This document shows positions 28,882-38,951 of a stretch of 64,000 nucleotides of DNA, piece by piece. The DNA is from Escherichia whittamii (GTDB lineage: Bacteria; Pseudomonadota; Gammaproteobacteria; Enterobacterales; Enterobacteriaceae), in NCBI RefSeq assembly GCF_014836715.1, contig NZ_JACSQI010000004.1, forward strand, positions 248,001 to 312,000, read 5' to 3'. A program made the translations under genes and the position numbers. The notes below the pieces were generated by a model. It did not search any database, was not told where the DNA came from, and saw only the letters and a list, made by a program, of their open reading frames with translations. The first letter of the stretch is position 1. Each line of letters begins with the position of its first letter.

Positions 28882-30300
28882 CTATGCGTTTTTCAACATC
28901 CACTCAATTTCTGTTTCTGTGATGAGGCGCTCAAACTGCAACAGCTCATCATTTTTACAGGCGTGATACACATGGCAGAAGCGCTCGCCTAAATAGTGGC
29001 GTAGATGATCGTTCTCGATAAACTCACCCAGGGCATCGCTCTGACGAATCGGGAAGGGTAAACCTTCCTGCTCAAGCCCATTGCCTTCGACTTCTTCCTG
29101 CAACGGCAGCTCGTTATCAAGACCATGCAAAATACCGGCAAAAATCGCCGCCATCACCAGATACGGGTTGGCATCGGCACCCGCCACGCGGTATTCCACG
29201 CGGTGATTATGACGATCGCCGCACGGAATACGCAGGGCGACGGTGCGGTTGTTATGGCCCCACGACGCCTGCGTCGGCACATACATCCCCGGCTGGAAAC
29301 GGCGATACGAGTTCACGTTCGGTGCCAGCAACGCCATCGACGACGGCATCAGGTCAATCATCCCGGCGAGCATCTTTTTCAGCAGCGGCGAATCTTCGCC
29401 GTCAGCGTCAGAAAGAACGTTCTCACCACGGTTATTTTGCATGCTGATATGGATGTGCATCCCGCTACCCGCGTGCTCTTCATACGGCTTCGCCATAAAA
29501 GTGGCGTGCATCTTATGCTTTTCTGCCATCAGACGCACCAGGCGTTTAAGGGCTAATGCATCATCGCAGGCATCCAGCACGTTATCGGTATGGTAAAGGT
29601 TGATTTCGAACTGGCCCGGCGAGGCCTCAGCGACCGCGCCATCAGCGGGAATCAGCTGTAACTGTGCCAGTTCATCAATATCATTGAGCACGTCGGCGAA
29701 GTGGTTGAGGTTATCAACCGAGTAAACCTGGCTTTGGGTGTTGCGGTCATCGGTGCCGGGCGCGCAGGGCGGTTGCAGATACCCTTCAGAGTCGCGCTGG
29801 CGATCCAGTAAATAGAACTCCAGCTCTACCGCTACAACCGGGAACAATCCGCGCTGGCGTAGCTGCTGCCACAGGCGGTTAAGTACGTTCCGCGGCTCAA
29901 CGTCAAAGGGAGCGCCATCTTCATCGACCATGGTCAGGAGCATCTGACCGATAAACTCTGGATCGGCGGCAGAAGGGGTTAAGGAACCAAGAATAGGGAC
30001 ACAGGTACGATCCGGCTCACCCATTTCCTGACCCAGACCCGCCTCTTCTACTACATTGCCCAGAATATCCATTGCAAATACCGAGGCCGGGAAGTAACAC
30101 CCTTTTTCCAGCTTCTTCAGACTTGAAACTGGAATGCGTTTCCCACGGAAACAACCATTCAAATCGGTAAGTAAAACATCAACATATTGCGTATTCGGGT
30201 AGCGCTCCAGGTAGCGTTTTACTTCCTGCGTAAAGGCGCTACCCCGCCTCTCTTCTGACTGCTGAACAAAGTTCTCTACTTCAACGATATTGGTTTCCAT
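28882..30300 (-). CDS. puuA: Gamma-glutamylputrescine synthetase PuuA
   Basis: PuuA ligates glutamate to putrescine using ATP, the first step of the Puu pathway. The 472-residue protein is a glutamine-synthetase relative. The active-site signatures are ELEFYLLD, the ATP/metal segment GSGMHIHISMQN, and SYRRFQPGMYVPTQASWG with the NRTVALRIP loop. I start at METNIVEV (30300) as in E. coli; the frame opens further upstream with no conserved sequence. It is divergent from puuD across a PuuR-controlled region. Confidence 0.97.
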   Translation of the reverse strand: METNIVEVENFVQQSEERRGSAFTQEVKRYLERYPNTQYVDVLLTDLNGCFRGKRIPVSSLKKLEKGCYFPASVFAMDILGNVVEEAGLGQEMGEPDRTCVPILGSLTPSAADPEFIGQMLLTMVDEDGAPFDVEPRNVLNRLWQQLRQRGLFPVVAVELEFYLLDRQRDSEGYLQPPCAPGTDDRNTQSQVYSVDNLNHFADVLNDIDELAQLQLIPADGAVAEASPGQFEINLYHTDNVLDACDDALALKRLVRLMAEKHKMHATFMAKPYEEHAGSGMHIHISMQNNRGENVLSDADGEDSPLLKKMLAGMIDLMPSSMALLAPNVNSYRRFQPGMYVPTQASWGHNNRTVALRIPCGDRHNHRVEYRVAGADANPYLVMAAIFAGILHGLDNELPLQEEVEGNGLEQEGLPFPIRQSDALGEFIENDHLRHYLGERFCHVYHACKNDELLQFERLITETEIEWMLKNA

Positions 30301-30344
30301 GATTCTTCGCCTTTGGTTTTGTTTTCCGCTCGTTATCAAAGCGT

Positions 30345-30359
30345 AAAATATAATGACCA
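30345..30359. promoter_or_regulatory. PuuR operator upstream of puuA
   Basis: AAAATATAATGACCA matches the reported PuuR recognition sequence AAAATATAATGAACA at 14 of 15 positions, 45 bases before the puuA start. Confidence 0.8.
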
Positions 30360-30441
30360 CTCTTCGAATCTGTATGCAAACTAAATGTTTGTCAAATGTT
30401 AAATTGAGTTTGCAAAAAAGAAAACTCACTGCTAAATTGAA

Positions 30442-30454
30442 AAAATATTGAACA
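30442..30454. promoter_or_regulatory. Second PuuR-like site in the puuA-puuD region
   Basis: AAAATATTGAACA is the PuuR consensus with two bases missing in the centre, so it is a weaker candidate. It lies midway between the two divergent genes. Confidence 0.45.
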
Positions 30455-30512
30455 GAAAGGTCATTTAAACCGCAGTAATGGCGATAATTTAGTCCACTTT
30501 GTGAGATTGAGC

Positions 30513-31277
30513 ATGGAAAATATAATGAACAATCCGGTTATCGGTGTCGTAATGTGCAGGAACAGGCTTAAGGGTCACACGACCCAGACTCTGCAAGAAA
30601 AGTACCTGAATGCCATCATCCACGCGGGCGGGTTGCCGATTGCGCTGCCACATGCGCTGGCGGAACCGTCATTACTTGAAGAACTTCTGCCGAAACTCGA
30701 TGGCATTTATCTTCCTGGTAGTCCCAGCAATGTGCAGCCGCACCTATATGGTGAAAACGGCGATGAGCCTGACGCCGATCCCGGGCGTGATCTTCTGAGC
30801 ATGGCGTTAATTAATGCCGCACTCGAAAGGCGCATCCCCATTTTCGCCATCTGCCGGGGGTTACAGGAACTGGTGGTGGCAACCGGTGGTTCGCTGCATC
30901 GCAAGCTGTGCGAACAGCCTGAATTGCTGGAACATCGTGAAGATCCCGAACTGCCAGTGGAGCAGCAATATGCGCCGTCGCACGAAGTGCAGGTTGAAGA
31001 GGGGGGATTACTGTCTGCACTGTTACCTGAATGTAGCAACTTTTGGGTAAACTCTCTGCATGGACAAGGGGCAAAGGTCGTTAGCCCGCAGTTGCGTGTT
31101 GAAGCTCGCTCGCCGGATGGACTGGTTGAGGCGGTGAGCGTCATCAATCATCCTTTCGCGCTGGGCGTACAGTGGCACCCGGAATGGAACAGTAGCGAGT
31201 ACGCGCTTTCGCGTATATTGTTCGAGGGCTTTATCACCGCTTGTCAGAACCATATCGCTGAAAAACAGCGACTCTGA
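30513..31277 (+). CDS. puuD: Gamma-glutamyl-gamma-aminobutyrate hydrolase PuuD
   Basis: PuuD releases GABA from gamma-glutamyl-GABA, the step that closes the glutamyl-protected part of the pathway. The 254-residue class-I glutamine-amidotransferase-like protein has the nucleophile Cys114 in FAICRGLQEL and the catalytic His in GVQWHPEWNSS. I use ATG 30513 (MENIMNN), as in E. coli. The ribosome site is weak. A PuuR operator lies within codons 2-7, so regulator binding overlaps the coding start. Confidence 0.95.
   Translation: MENIMNNPVIGVVMCRNRLKGHTTQTLQEKYLNAIIHAGGLPIALPHALAEPSLLEELLPKLDGIYLPGSPSNVQPHLYGENGDEPDADPGRDLLSMALINAALERRIPIFAICRGLQELVVATGGSLHRKLCEQPELLEHREDPELPVEQQYAPSHEVQVEEGGLLSALLPECSNFWVNSLHGQGAKVVSPQLRVEARSPDGLVEAVSVINHPFALGVQWHPEWNSSEYALSRILFEGFITACQNHIAEKQRL
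30517..30531. promoter_or_regulatory. PuuR operator inside the puuD start
   Basis: AAAATATAATGAACA is an exact match to the reported PuuR consensus and begins four bases after the puuD ATG begins. It encodes part of MENIMN. Confidence 0.8.
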
Positions 31278-31302
31278 CCACTACAGTTAAGGAAATGCAA
31301 AT

Positions 31303-31860
31303 ATGAGTGATGAGGGACTGGCGCCAGGAAAACGCTTGTCGGAAATCCGCCAGCAGCAGGGGCTTTCACAACGTCGTGCCGCCGAACTCTCCGGGCTGAC
31401 TCACAGTGCTATCAGTACGATAGAGCAGGATAAAGTCAGCCCTGCCATTAGTACGCTGCAAAAGCTGCTGAAGGTGTATGGTCTGTCACTCTCGGAATTC
31501 TTTTCCGAGCCGGAAAAACCTGATGAACCGCAGGTCGTCATTAATCAGGACGACTTAATTGAAATGGGCAGTCAGGGTGTGTCGATGAAGTTGGTGCATA
31601 ACGGTAACCCGAATCGCACGCTGGCGATGATCTTTGAAACATACCAGCCGGGCACAACCACTGGGGAAAGAATTAAGCATCAGGGTGAGGAAATAGGCAC
31701 TGTACTGGAAGGTGAAATTGTTCTGACCATTAATGGTCAGGATTATCACCTCGTCGCGGGGCAAAGTTATGCCATTAATACCGGCATCCCGCACAGTTTC
31801 AGTAATACCTCGGCAGGCATTTGCCGAATAATCAGCGCCCATACGCCCACCACGTTTTAA
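31303..31860 (+). CDS. puuR: Putrescine-responsive repressor PuuR
   Basis: PuuR represses the puu genes; putrescine relieves repression. The 185 residues combine an Xre-type helix-turn-helix (about 12-65, QQGLSQRRAAELSGLTHSAI) with a C-terminal cupin sensor (about 110-180, HQGEEIGTVLEGEIVLTING). It follows puuD by 25 bases in the same operon. Three candidate operators lie in the puuA-puuD region. Confidence 0.97.
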   Translation: MSDEGLAPGKRLSEIRQQQGLSQRRAAELSGLTHSAISTIEQDKVSPAISTLQKLLKVYGLSLSEFFSEPEKPDEPQVVINQDDLIEMGSQGVSMKLVHNGNPNRTLAMIFETYQPGTTTGERIKHQGEEIGTVLEGEIVLTINGQDYHLVAGQSYAINTGIPHSFSNTSAGICRIISAHTPTTF

Positions 31861-31876
31861 TCTTTTTGTTCTGTAA

Positions 31877-31901
31877 GCCGGGTACGCGCAATGCGCCCGG
31901 C
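31877..31901. repeat. REP-like hairpin between puuR and puuC
   Basis: GCCGGG (31877-31882) pairs with CCCGGC (31896-31901), with a further CGC/GCG pairing inside after a 2-base bulge. It sits in the 149-base puuR-puuC gap, the longest spacer in this operon. Confidence 0.5.
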
Positions 31902-32009
31902 AATCAACAGAGAATGTCGCCGGAAATAAACGGGCTCATCGCCCGGGGATCTCTGCGCCCTGACGTTCACAAACTGCATATATCTGATAGACGTGAAACA
32001 GGAGTCATA

Positions 32010-33497
32010 ATGAATTTTCATCATCTGGCTTACTGGCAGGATAAAGCGTTAAGTCTCGCCATTGAAACCCGCTTATTTATTAACGGTGAATATACCGCTG
32101 CGGCGGAAAATGAAACCTTTGAAACATGTGATCCGGTCACCCAGGCGCCGCTGGCGAATATTGCGCGCGGCAAGAGTGCCGATATTGACCGTGCGGTGAG
32201 TGCGGCACGCGGCGTATTTGAACGCGGCGACTGGTCGCAGGCCGCCCCGGCAAAACGCAAAGCGGTACTGAATAAACTCGCCGATTTAATGGAAGCTAAC
32301 GCCGAAGAACTGGCGCTGCTGGAAACCCTCGACACGGGCAAACCGATACGCCACAGCCTGCGTGATGATATTCCCGGCGCGGCGCGCGCCATTCGCTGGT
32401 ACGCCGAAGCCATCGACAAAGTGTACGGTGAAGTCGCCGCCACCAGTCGCCATGAACTGGCGATGATCGTGCGCGAACCGGTCGGCGTGATTGCCGCCAT
32501 TGTGCCGTGGAACTTCCCGCTGTTGCTGACCTGCTGGAAACTTGGCCCGGCGCTGGCGGCGGGTAACAGCGTTATCCTGAAACCGTCTGAAAAATCACCG
32601 CTCAGTGCGATTCGTCTCGCCGGGCTGGCGAAAGAAGCGGGTCTGCCGGATGGCGTACTGAACGTGGTGACTGGTTTTGGTCATGAGGCGGGGCAGGCGC
32701 TTTCGCGCCATGATGATATCGATGCCATCGCCTTTACGGGGTCCACGCGTACCGGCAAACAACTGCTGAAAGATGCTGGCGACAGCAACATGAAACGCGT
32801 CTGGCTGGAAGCGGGCGGCAAAAGCGCCAACATCGTTTTCGCCGACTGCCCGGATCTGCAAAAAGCGGCGAGTGCGACCGCCGCAGGCATCTTCTACAAC
32901 CAGGGCCAGGTGTGCATCGCCGGAACGCGTTTGTTGCTGGAAGAGAGTATCGCCGATGAATTCTTAGCCCTGTTAAAACAGCAGGCACAAAACTGGCAGC
33001 CGGGCCATCCGCTTGATCCCGCAACCACCATGGGCACCTTAATCGACTGCGCTCACGCCGACTCGGTCCATAGCTTTATTCGTGAAGGCGAAGGTAAAGG
33101 GCAACTGCTTCTGGATGGTCGTAATGCCGAACTGGCTGCGGCCATCGGCCCGACCATCTTTGTGGATGTGGACCCGAATGCGTCCTTAAGCCGCGAAGAG
33201 ATTTTCGGCCCGGTACTGGTAGTCACCCGTTTCACATCAGAAGACCAGGCGCTACTGCTTGCCAACGACAGCCAGTACGGCCTGGGCGCGGCGGTGTGGA
33301 CGCGCGATCTCTCCCGTGCGCACCGTATGAGCCGCCGCCTGAAAGCCGGTTCCGTCTTCGTCAATAACTACAACGACGGCGATATGACCGTGCCGTTTGG
33401 CGGCTATAAGCAGAGCGGCAACGGTCGCGACAAATCCCTGCATGCTCTTGAAAAATTCACCGAACTGAAAACCATCTGGATAAGCCTGGAGGCCTGA
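32010..33497 (+). CDS. puuC: Gamma-glutamyl-gamma-aminobutyraldehyde dehydrogenase PuuC
   Basis: PuuC is the NAD(P)-dependent aldehyde dehydrogenase that oxidises the aldehyde made by PuuB. The 495-residue protein has the family's IVPWNFPLLLTCWKLGPALAAG cofactor region, the catalytic Glu in LEAGGKSAN and the nucleophile Cys in NQGQVCIAGTR. I start at MNFHHLAYW, with CAGGAG 9 bases upstream; the open frame reaches back into puuR. Two bases separate it from puuB. Confidence 0.97.
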   Translation: MNFHHLAYWQDKALSLAIETRLFINGEYTAAAENETFETCDPVTQAPLANIARGKSADIDRAVSAARGVFERGDWSQAAPAKRKAVLNKLADLMEANAEELALLETLDTGKPIRHSLRDDIPGAARAIRWYAEAIDKVYGEVAATSRHELAMIVREPVGVIAAIVPWNFPLLLTCWKLGPALAAGNSVILKPSEKSPLSAIRLAGLAKEAGLPDGVLNVVTGFGHEAGQALSRHDDIDAIAFTGSTRTGKQLLKDAGDSNMKRVWLEAGGKSANIVFADCPDLQKAASATAAGIFYNQGQVCIAGTRLLLEESIADEFLALLKQQAQNWQPGHPLDPATTMGTLIDCAHADSVHSFIREGEGKGQLLLDGRNAELAAAIGPTIFVDVDPNASLSREEIFGPVLVVTRFTSEDQALLLANDSQYGLGAAVWTRDLSRAHRMSRRLKAGSVFVNNYNDGDMTVPFGGYKQSGNGRDKSLHALEKFTELKTIWISLEA

Positions 33498-33498
33498 A

Positions 33499-34779
33499 AT
33501 GACCGAACATACCAGCAGTTATTACGCCGCCAGTGCGAATAAATATGCCCCTTTCGACACGCTAAATGAGTCAATCACCTGTGACGTTTGCGTGGTTGGC
33601 GGCGGCTATACCGGGCTCTCCTCCGCGCTGCATCTGGCGGAAGCGGGCTTTGATGTGGTGGTTCTCGAAGCCTCACGCATTGGCTTCGGGGCCAGCGGGC
33701 GCAATGGCGGTCAGCTTGTGAACTCCTACAGCCGCGACATCGACGTTATCGAAAAAAGCTACGGCATGGACACCGCCCGTATGCTCGGCAGCATGATGTT
33801 CGAAGGCGGAGAGATCATCCGCGAACGCATCAAACGTTATCAGATTAACTGCGACTACCGCCCCGGCGGCCTGTTTGTGGCGATGAATGATAAACAGCTC
33901 GCCACGCTCGAAGAGCAGAAAGAGAACTGGGAGCGCTACGGCAATAAACAGCTTGAGATGCTGGACGCCAACGCCATTCGCCGCGAAGTGGCGAGCGATC
34001 GCTACAGTGGCGCGCTGCTGGATCACAGCGGCGGGCATATTCACCCGCTGAACCTCGCCATTGGCGAAGCGGACGCCATCCGCCTGAATGGCGGGCGCGT
34101 GTATGAACTTTCTGCGGTGACGCAGATCCAGCACACCACGCCAGCCGTTGTGCGCACAGCCAAAGGTCAGGTGACGGCGAAGTATGTGATTGTCGCCGGA
34201 AATGCGTACCTGGGTGATAAAGTGGAGCCGGAACTGGCGAAACGCAGTATGCCGTGCGGCACGCAGGTGATCACCACCGAGCGGCTTTCCGATGAGTTAG
34301 CCCGTTCGCTGATCCCGAAAAACTACTGTGTTGAAGACTGTAACTATCTGCTTGATTACTACCGTCTGACAGCTGACAACCGCCTGCTGTACGGCGGTGG
34401 CGTGGTGTATGGCGCACGTGACCCGGATGACGTTGAGCGCCTTGTGGTGCCAAAACTGCTGAAAACCTTCCCGCAGCTGAAGGGCGTCAAAATCGACTAT
34501 CGCTGGACGGGCAACTTCCTGCTAACGCTTTCGCGTATGCCTCAGTTTGGTCGCCTTGATACCAACATCTATTACATGCAGGGCTACAGCGGCCACGGCG
34601 TCACCTGTACCCATCTCGCCGGGCGTCTGATTGCTGAACTGCTGCGCGGCGACGCCGAGCGTTTCGACGCCTTCGCCAATCTGCCGCATTATCCGTTCCC
34701 CGGCGGGCGCACGCTTCGCGTGCCGTTTACCGCGATGGGCGCGGCTTATTACAGCCTGCGCGATCGTCTGGGCGTGTAA
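33499..34779 (+). CDS. puuB: Gamma-glutamylputrescine oxidase PuuB
   Basis: PuuB is an FAD-dependent oxidase that converts gamma-glutamylputrescine to the aldehyde, ammonia and hydrogen peroxide. The 426 residues belong to the DAO family, with the dinucleotide-binding GGGYTGLSSALHLAEAG near residue 35 and the FGASGRNGGQLVNS flavin segment. It follows puuC directly. Highly conserved with E. coli. Confidence 0.97.
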   Translation: MTEHTSSYYAASANKYAPFDTLNESITCDVCVVGGGYTGLSSALHLAEAGFDVVVLEASRIGFGASGRNGGQLVNSYSRDIDVIEKSYGMDTARMLGSMMFEGGEIIRERIKRYQINCDYRPGGLFVAMNDKQLATLEEQKENWERYGNKQLEMLDANAIRREVASDRYSGALLDHSGGHIHPLNLAIGEADAIRLNGGRVYELSAVTQIQHTTPAVVRTAKGQVTAKYVIVAGNAYLGDKVEPELAKRSMPCGTQVITTERLSDELARSLIPKNYCVEDCNYLLDYYRLTADNRLLYGGGVVYGARDPDDVERLVVPKLLKTFPQLKGVKIDYRWTGNFLLTLSRMPQFGRLDTNIYYMQGYSGHGVTCTHLAGRLIAELLRGDAERFDAFANLPHYPFPGGRTLRVPFTAMGAAYYSLRDRLGV

Positions 34780-34816
34780 TTTCCGATTAACAGTGAAGAG
34801 CTAAAAGGTGTGAAAA

Positions 34817-36082
34817 ATGAGCAACAATGAATTCCATCAGCGTCGTCTTTCTGCCACCCCACGCGGGGTTGGCGTGATGTGTAACTTCTTCGCCCAGTCG
34901 GCAGAAAACGCCACGCTGAAGGATGTTGAAGGCAACGAATACATCGATTTCGCCGCAGGCATTGCTGTGCTGAATACCGGGCATCGCCATCCTGAACTGG
35001 TCGCGGCGGTGGAGCAGCAACTGCAACAGTTTACCCACACGGCATATCAGATTGTACCGTATGAAAGCTACGTCACCCTGGCGGAGAAAATCAACGCCCT
35101 TGCCCCGGTGAGCGGGCAGGCTAAAACCGCGTTCTTCACTACCGGTGCGGAGGCGGTTGAGAACGCGGTGAAAATCGCCCGCGCCCATACCGGACGCCCC
35201 GGCGTGATTGCGTTTAGCGGCGGCTTCCACGGTCGCACGTACATGACTATGGCGTTAACTGGAAAGGTCGCGCCGTACAAAATCGGCTTCGGCCCGTTCC
35301 CCGGTTCGGTGTATCACGTGCCGTATCCATCAGACTTGCATGGCGTGTCGACGCAAGATTCCCTCGACGCCATCGAACGCTTGTTTAAATCGGACATTGA
35401 AGCGAAGCAGGTCGCAGCCATTATTTTCGAACCGGTACAGGGCGAGGGCGGTTTTAACGTGGCGCCAAAAGAGCTGGTTTCTGCCATTCGCCGCCTGTGC
35501 GATGAGCATGGCATTGTGATGATTGCCGATGAAGTGCAAAGCGGTTTTGCGCGTACCGGTAAGCTGTTTGCCATGGATCACTACGCCGATAAGCCGGATT
35601 TAATGACGATGGCGAAAAGCCTCGCGGGCGGGATGCCGCTTTCGGGCGTGGTGGGTAACGCGAATATTATGGACGCGCCCGCACCGGGCGGGCTTGGCGG
35701 TACCTACGCCGGAAACCCGCTGGCGGTCGCTGCCGCGCACGCGGTGCTCAACATTATCGACAAAGAATCACTTTGCGAACGCGCGAATCAACTGGGCCAG
35801 CGCCTGACGCAAACGCTGATTGATGCCAAAGAAAGCGTTCCGGCTATTGCTGCGGTACGCGGTCTGGGGTCGATGATTGCGGCAGAGTTTAACGACCCGC
35901 AAACGGGCGAGCCGTCAGCCGCCATTGCGCAGAAAATTCAACAACGCGCGCTGGCGCAGGGATTGTTACTGCTGACCTGCGGCGCGTACGGCAACGTGAT
36001 TCGTTTCCTGTATCCGCTGACCATCCCTGATGCGCAGTTTGATGCGGCAATGAAAATTTTGCAGGATGCGCTGAGAGATTAA
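34817..36082 (+). CDS. puuE: 4-aminobutyrate aminotransferase PuuE
   Basis: PuuE transfers the amino group of GABA to 2-oxoglutarate, giving succinate semialdehyde for the TCA cycle. The 421-residue class-III PLP aminotransferase has the FFTTGAEAVENAVKIAR cofactor loop, the IADEVQSGFARTG strand with the PLP-binding Asp, and the Schiff-base Lys in MTMAKSLAGGMPLSG. It is the last gene of the puuDRCBE operon, followed by REP elements. Confidence 0.97.
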   Translation: MSNNEFHQRRLSATPRGVGVMCNFFAQSAENATLKDVEGNEYIDFAAGIAVLNTGHRHPELVAAVEQQLQQFTHTAYQIVPYESYVTLAEKINALAPVSGQAKTAFFTTGAEAVENAVKIARAHTGRPGVIAFSGGFHGRTYMTMALTGKVAPYKIGFGPFPGSVYHVPYPSDLHGVSTQDSLDAIERLFKSDIEAKQVAAIIFEPVQGEGGFNVAPKELVSAIRRLCDEHGIVMIADEVQSGFARTGKLFAMDHYADKPDLMTMAKSLAGGMPLSGVVGNANIMDAPAPGGLGGTYAGNPLAVAAAHAVLNIIDKESLCERANQLGQRLTQTLIDAKESVPAIAAVRGLGSMIAAEFNDPQTGEPSAAIAQKIQQRALAQGLLLLTCGAYGNVIRFLYPLTIPDAQFDAAMKILQDALRD

Positions 36083-36096
36083 TGCCAACGCAATAA

Positions 36097-36179
36097 TGCC
36101 TGATGCGCTGCGCTTATCAGGCCTACAAACGACGTATTGATTTTGTAGGCCGGACAAGGCGTTCACGCCGCATCCGGCA
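36097..36179. repeat. BIME: two REP elements between puuE and pspF
   Basis: Two REP units face one another: 36097-36126 (GCCTGATGCG ... TTATCAGGCC type) and 36145-36179 (GTAGGCCGGACAAGGCG ... CGCATCCGGCA type), joined by an 18-base linker. They lie between the convergent ends of puuE and pspF and probably stabilise both mRNAs. Confidence 0.9.
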
Positions 36180-36197
36180 AGTTGCATTGCCCAAATG

Positions 36198-37175
36198 CTA
36201 AATCTGGTGCTTTTTCAATAACGCGCGGAACTGATGATAGGTTAACCCCAGCAATTCAGCTGCGCGCTTCTGGTTATATTTCCCCTGTTGCAAACTGAGT
36301 TGCAGCAACTCTTTTTCCTGTTGCATCTGAAACTCACGTAAATCCAGCGGCAGCGTCGGAAGCGAGGTGGTTTCTGAAACGGCGATGGCTTCTTCAGGCG
36401 GGCGCCGTTTAAAGGGATCAATAATGATCTCATCAAGCGGATAATCGCTGGTGCCATGGCGATACACCGAACGTTCCACCACGTTTTTCAATTCGCGAAT
36501 ATTTCCCGGCCAGCGATAGTTCAGCAACGTTTCTCTGGCGCGCTCGGTAAAACCCGGGAACAAAGGCAATTTGATTTCCTGACACATCTGGATGGCAAAG
36601 TGTTCTGCCATCAACATAATGTCGCTTTCGCGTTCGCGCAGTGGCGGCAGTTGCACTACATCGAAAGCCAGGCGGTCCAGCAGGTCCGCGCGAAATGTAC
36701 CTTCATTGACCATCGCCGGAAGATCGGCATTTGTCGCACATACCAGCCGCACATTGACCTGCAATGGCTGGCTGCCGCCGACGCGCTCCAGTTCGCCATA
36801 CTCAATCACGCGCAATAACTTTTCCTGCACCATCATCGGTGCCGTAGCGAGTTCATCAAGAAACAGCGTACCGCCATCGGCACGTTCAAATCGTCCGGGA
36901 TGACGTTTTTGCGCGCCAGTAAACGCGCCCGCTTCGTGACCGAACAATTCAGAATCCAGCAGATTTTCATTTAACGCCGCGCAGTTAAGGGAAATAAACG
37001 GCCCCTGCCAACGGGAGGAGAGATAATGCAAACGGCTGGCAATCAGTTCTTTACCCGTGCCGCGCTCGCCAATGATAAGCACTGGTTTGTCCAGAGGTGC
37101 GAGATGCGACACCTGCTCCAGCACTTCGAGAAAACTATTCGCTTCACCGAGTAAGTTATCTTTGTATTCTGCCAT
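36198..37175 (-). CDS. pspF: Phage-shock protein operon activator PspF
   Basis: PspF is the sigma-54 enhancer-binding activator of pspA-E, held inactive by PspA. The 325 residues are an AAA+ domain without an N-terminal receiver: Walker A GERGTGKE (about 36-43), the sigma-54 contact loop GAFTGA at 83-88, Walker B with Asp107, then a short C-terminal Fis-type helix-turn-helix (about 300-325). I start at MAEYKDN, five residues inside the longest frame. Divergent from pspA. Confidence 0.97.
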   Translation of the reverse strand: MAEYKDNLLGEANSFLEVLEQVSHLAPLDKPVLIIGERGTGKELIASRLHYLSSRWQGPFISLNCAALNENLLDSELFGHEAGAFTGAQKRHPGRFERADGGTLFLDELATAPMMVQEKLLRVIEYGELERVGGSQPLQVNVRLVCATNADLPAMVNEGTFRADLLDRLAFDVVQLPPLRERESDIMLMAEHFAIQMCQEIKLPLFPGFTERARETLLNYRWPGNIRELKNVVERSVYRHGTSDYPLDEIIIDPFKRRPPEEAIAVSETTSLPTLPLDLREFQMQQEKELLQLSLQQGKYNQKRAAELLGLTYHQFRALLKKHQI

Positions 37176-37269
37176 GATGAAATTCGCCACTTGTTAGTGT
37201 AATTCGCTAATTCATCCTGGCATGTTGCTGTTGAATCTTCAATCAGATCTATATAAATCAAAAAGATAA

Positions 37270-38010
<741 letters not shown>

Positions 38011-38063
38011 TAACACCCAGGCGGCGTCCGAACGCGCCGCCGCTCATCCCTTAAGGAGTACTT

Positions 38064-38288
38064 ATGAGCGCGCTATTTCTGGCTATTCCGTTAACCATCT
38101 TTGTGCTGTTTGTTTTACCGATTTGGTTATGGCTGCATTACAGCAACCGTTCCAGTCGTGGAGAGCTTTCACAAAGCGAACAACAGCGATTAGCGCAACT
38201 GGCTGATGAAGCAAAACGGATGCGCGAGCGTATTCAGGCGCTGGAATCCATTCTTGATGCTGAACATCCGAACTGGAGGGATCGCTAA
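38064..38288 (+). CDS. pspB: Phage-shock protein B
   Basis: PspB is a 74-residue inner-membrane protein with one N-terminal helix (about 4-25) and a cytoplasmic helix containing a leucine-zipper-like stretch (QRLAQLADEAKRMRERIQALE). With PspC it senses envelope stress and recruits PspA. AAGGAG precedes the start. Its last base overlaps the pspC ATG. Confidence 0.97.
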   Translation: MSALFLAIPLTIFVLFVLPIWLWLHYSNRSSRGELSQSEQQRLAQLADEAKRMRERIQALESILDAEHPNWRDR

Positions 38289-38647
38289 TGGCGGGTATTA
38301 ATCTCAATAAAAAATTATGGCGCATTCCACAACAGGGCATGGTGCGCGGGGTCTGTGCCGGGATTGCTAACTATTTTGATGTACCGGTAAAACTGGTCCG
38401 TATCCTGGTGGTGCTGTCGATTTTCTTCGGTCTGGCGCTGTTTACCCTGGTTGCTTACATCATTTTGTCATTTGCGCTTGATCCAATGCCTGACAACATG
38501 GCATTTGGTGAACAACTGCCTTCCAGCAGCGAATTGTTGGATGACGTCGATCGTGAACTGGCGGCCAGTGAAACGCGTTTACGCGAGATGGAACGTTATG
38601 TCACTTCCGACACCTTCACGCTACGTAGTCGTTTCCGTCAACTGTGA
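38288..38647 (+). CDS. pspC: Phage-shock protein C
   Basis: PspC is a 119-residue membrane protein of the PspC family. The N-terminal domain has [24 protein letters not shown], followed by a strong hydrophobic helix (about 40-65) and an acidic C-terminal tail. It acts with PspB as stress sensor and, in relatives, protects against secretin toxicity. ATG overlaps the pspB stop. Confidence 0.97.
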   Translation: MAGINLNKKLWRIPQQGMVRGVCAGIANYFDVPVKLVRILVVLSIFFGLALFTLVAYIILSFALDPMPDNMAFGEQLPSSSELLDDVDRELAASETRLREMERYVTSDTFTLRSRFRQL

Positions 38648-38655
38648 GGAAAGTT

Positions 38656-38877
38656 ATGAATACTCGCTGGCAACATGCCGGGCAAAAGATGAAGCCTGGT
38701 TTCAAATTAGCAGGCAAGCTGGTACTTCTTACCGCACTGCGCTATGGCCCGGCGGGCGTGGCTGGCTGGGCGATAAAATCTGTTGCTCGCCGACCGCTGA
38801 AAATGTTGCTGGCTGTGGCGCTGGAACCGCTATTAAGTCGGGCTGCAAATAAACTGGCACAGCGTTATAAAAGGTGA
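38656..38877 (+). CDS. pspD: Phage-shock protein D
   Basis: PspD is a 73-residue peripheral inner-membrane protein of unclear role. It is basic and amphipathic ([25 protein letters not shown]). I use ATG 38656 after GAGGAAAGTT; a GTG four codons earlier also opens the frame. It is the last gene of the sigma-54 transcript before pspE. Confidence 0.93.
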   Translation: MNTRWQHAGQKMKPGFKLAGKLVLLTALRYGPAGVAGWAIKSVARRPLKMLLAVALEPLLSRAANKLAQRYKR

Positions 38878-38911
38878 GGGGAGTTTCGCAAAAATTGTTA
38901 AATCTCAGGCG

Positions 38912-38917
38912 TATAAT
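38912..38917 (+). promoter_or_regulatory. -10 box of a pspE promoter
   Basis: A perfect TATAAT lies 35 bases before the pspE start, in agreement with the separate pspE promoter known in E. coli. No good -35 is present at the right distance. Confidence 0.45.
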
Positions 38918-38951
38918 GGATGGCAATTTTCATCCATAGAAGGACGCTCAC

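Noticed and set aside
36097-36179. CRISPR-like repeat pair
   Set aside because: Only two units in opposite orientation with REP sequence; this is a BIME.
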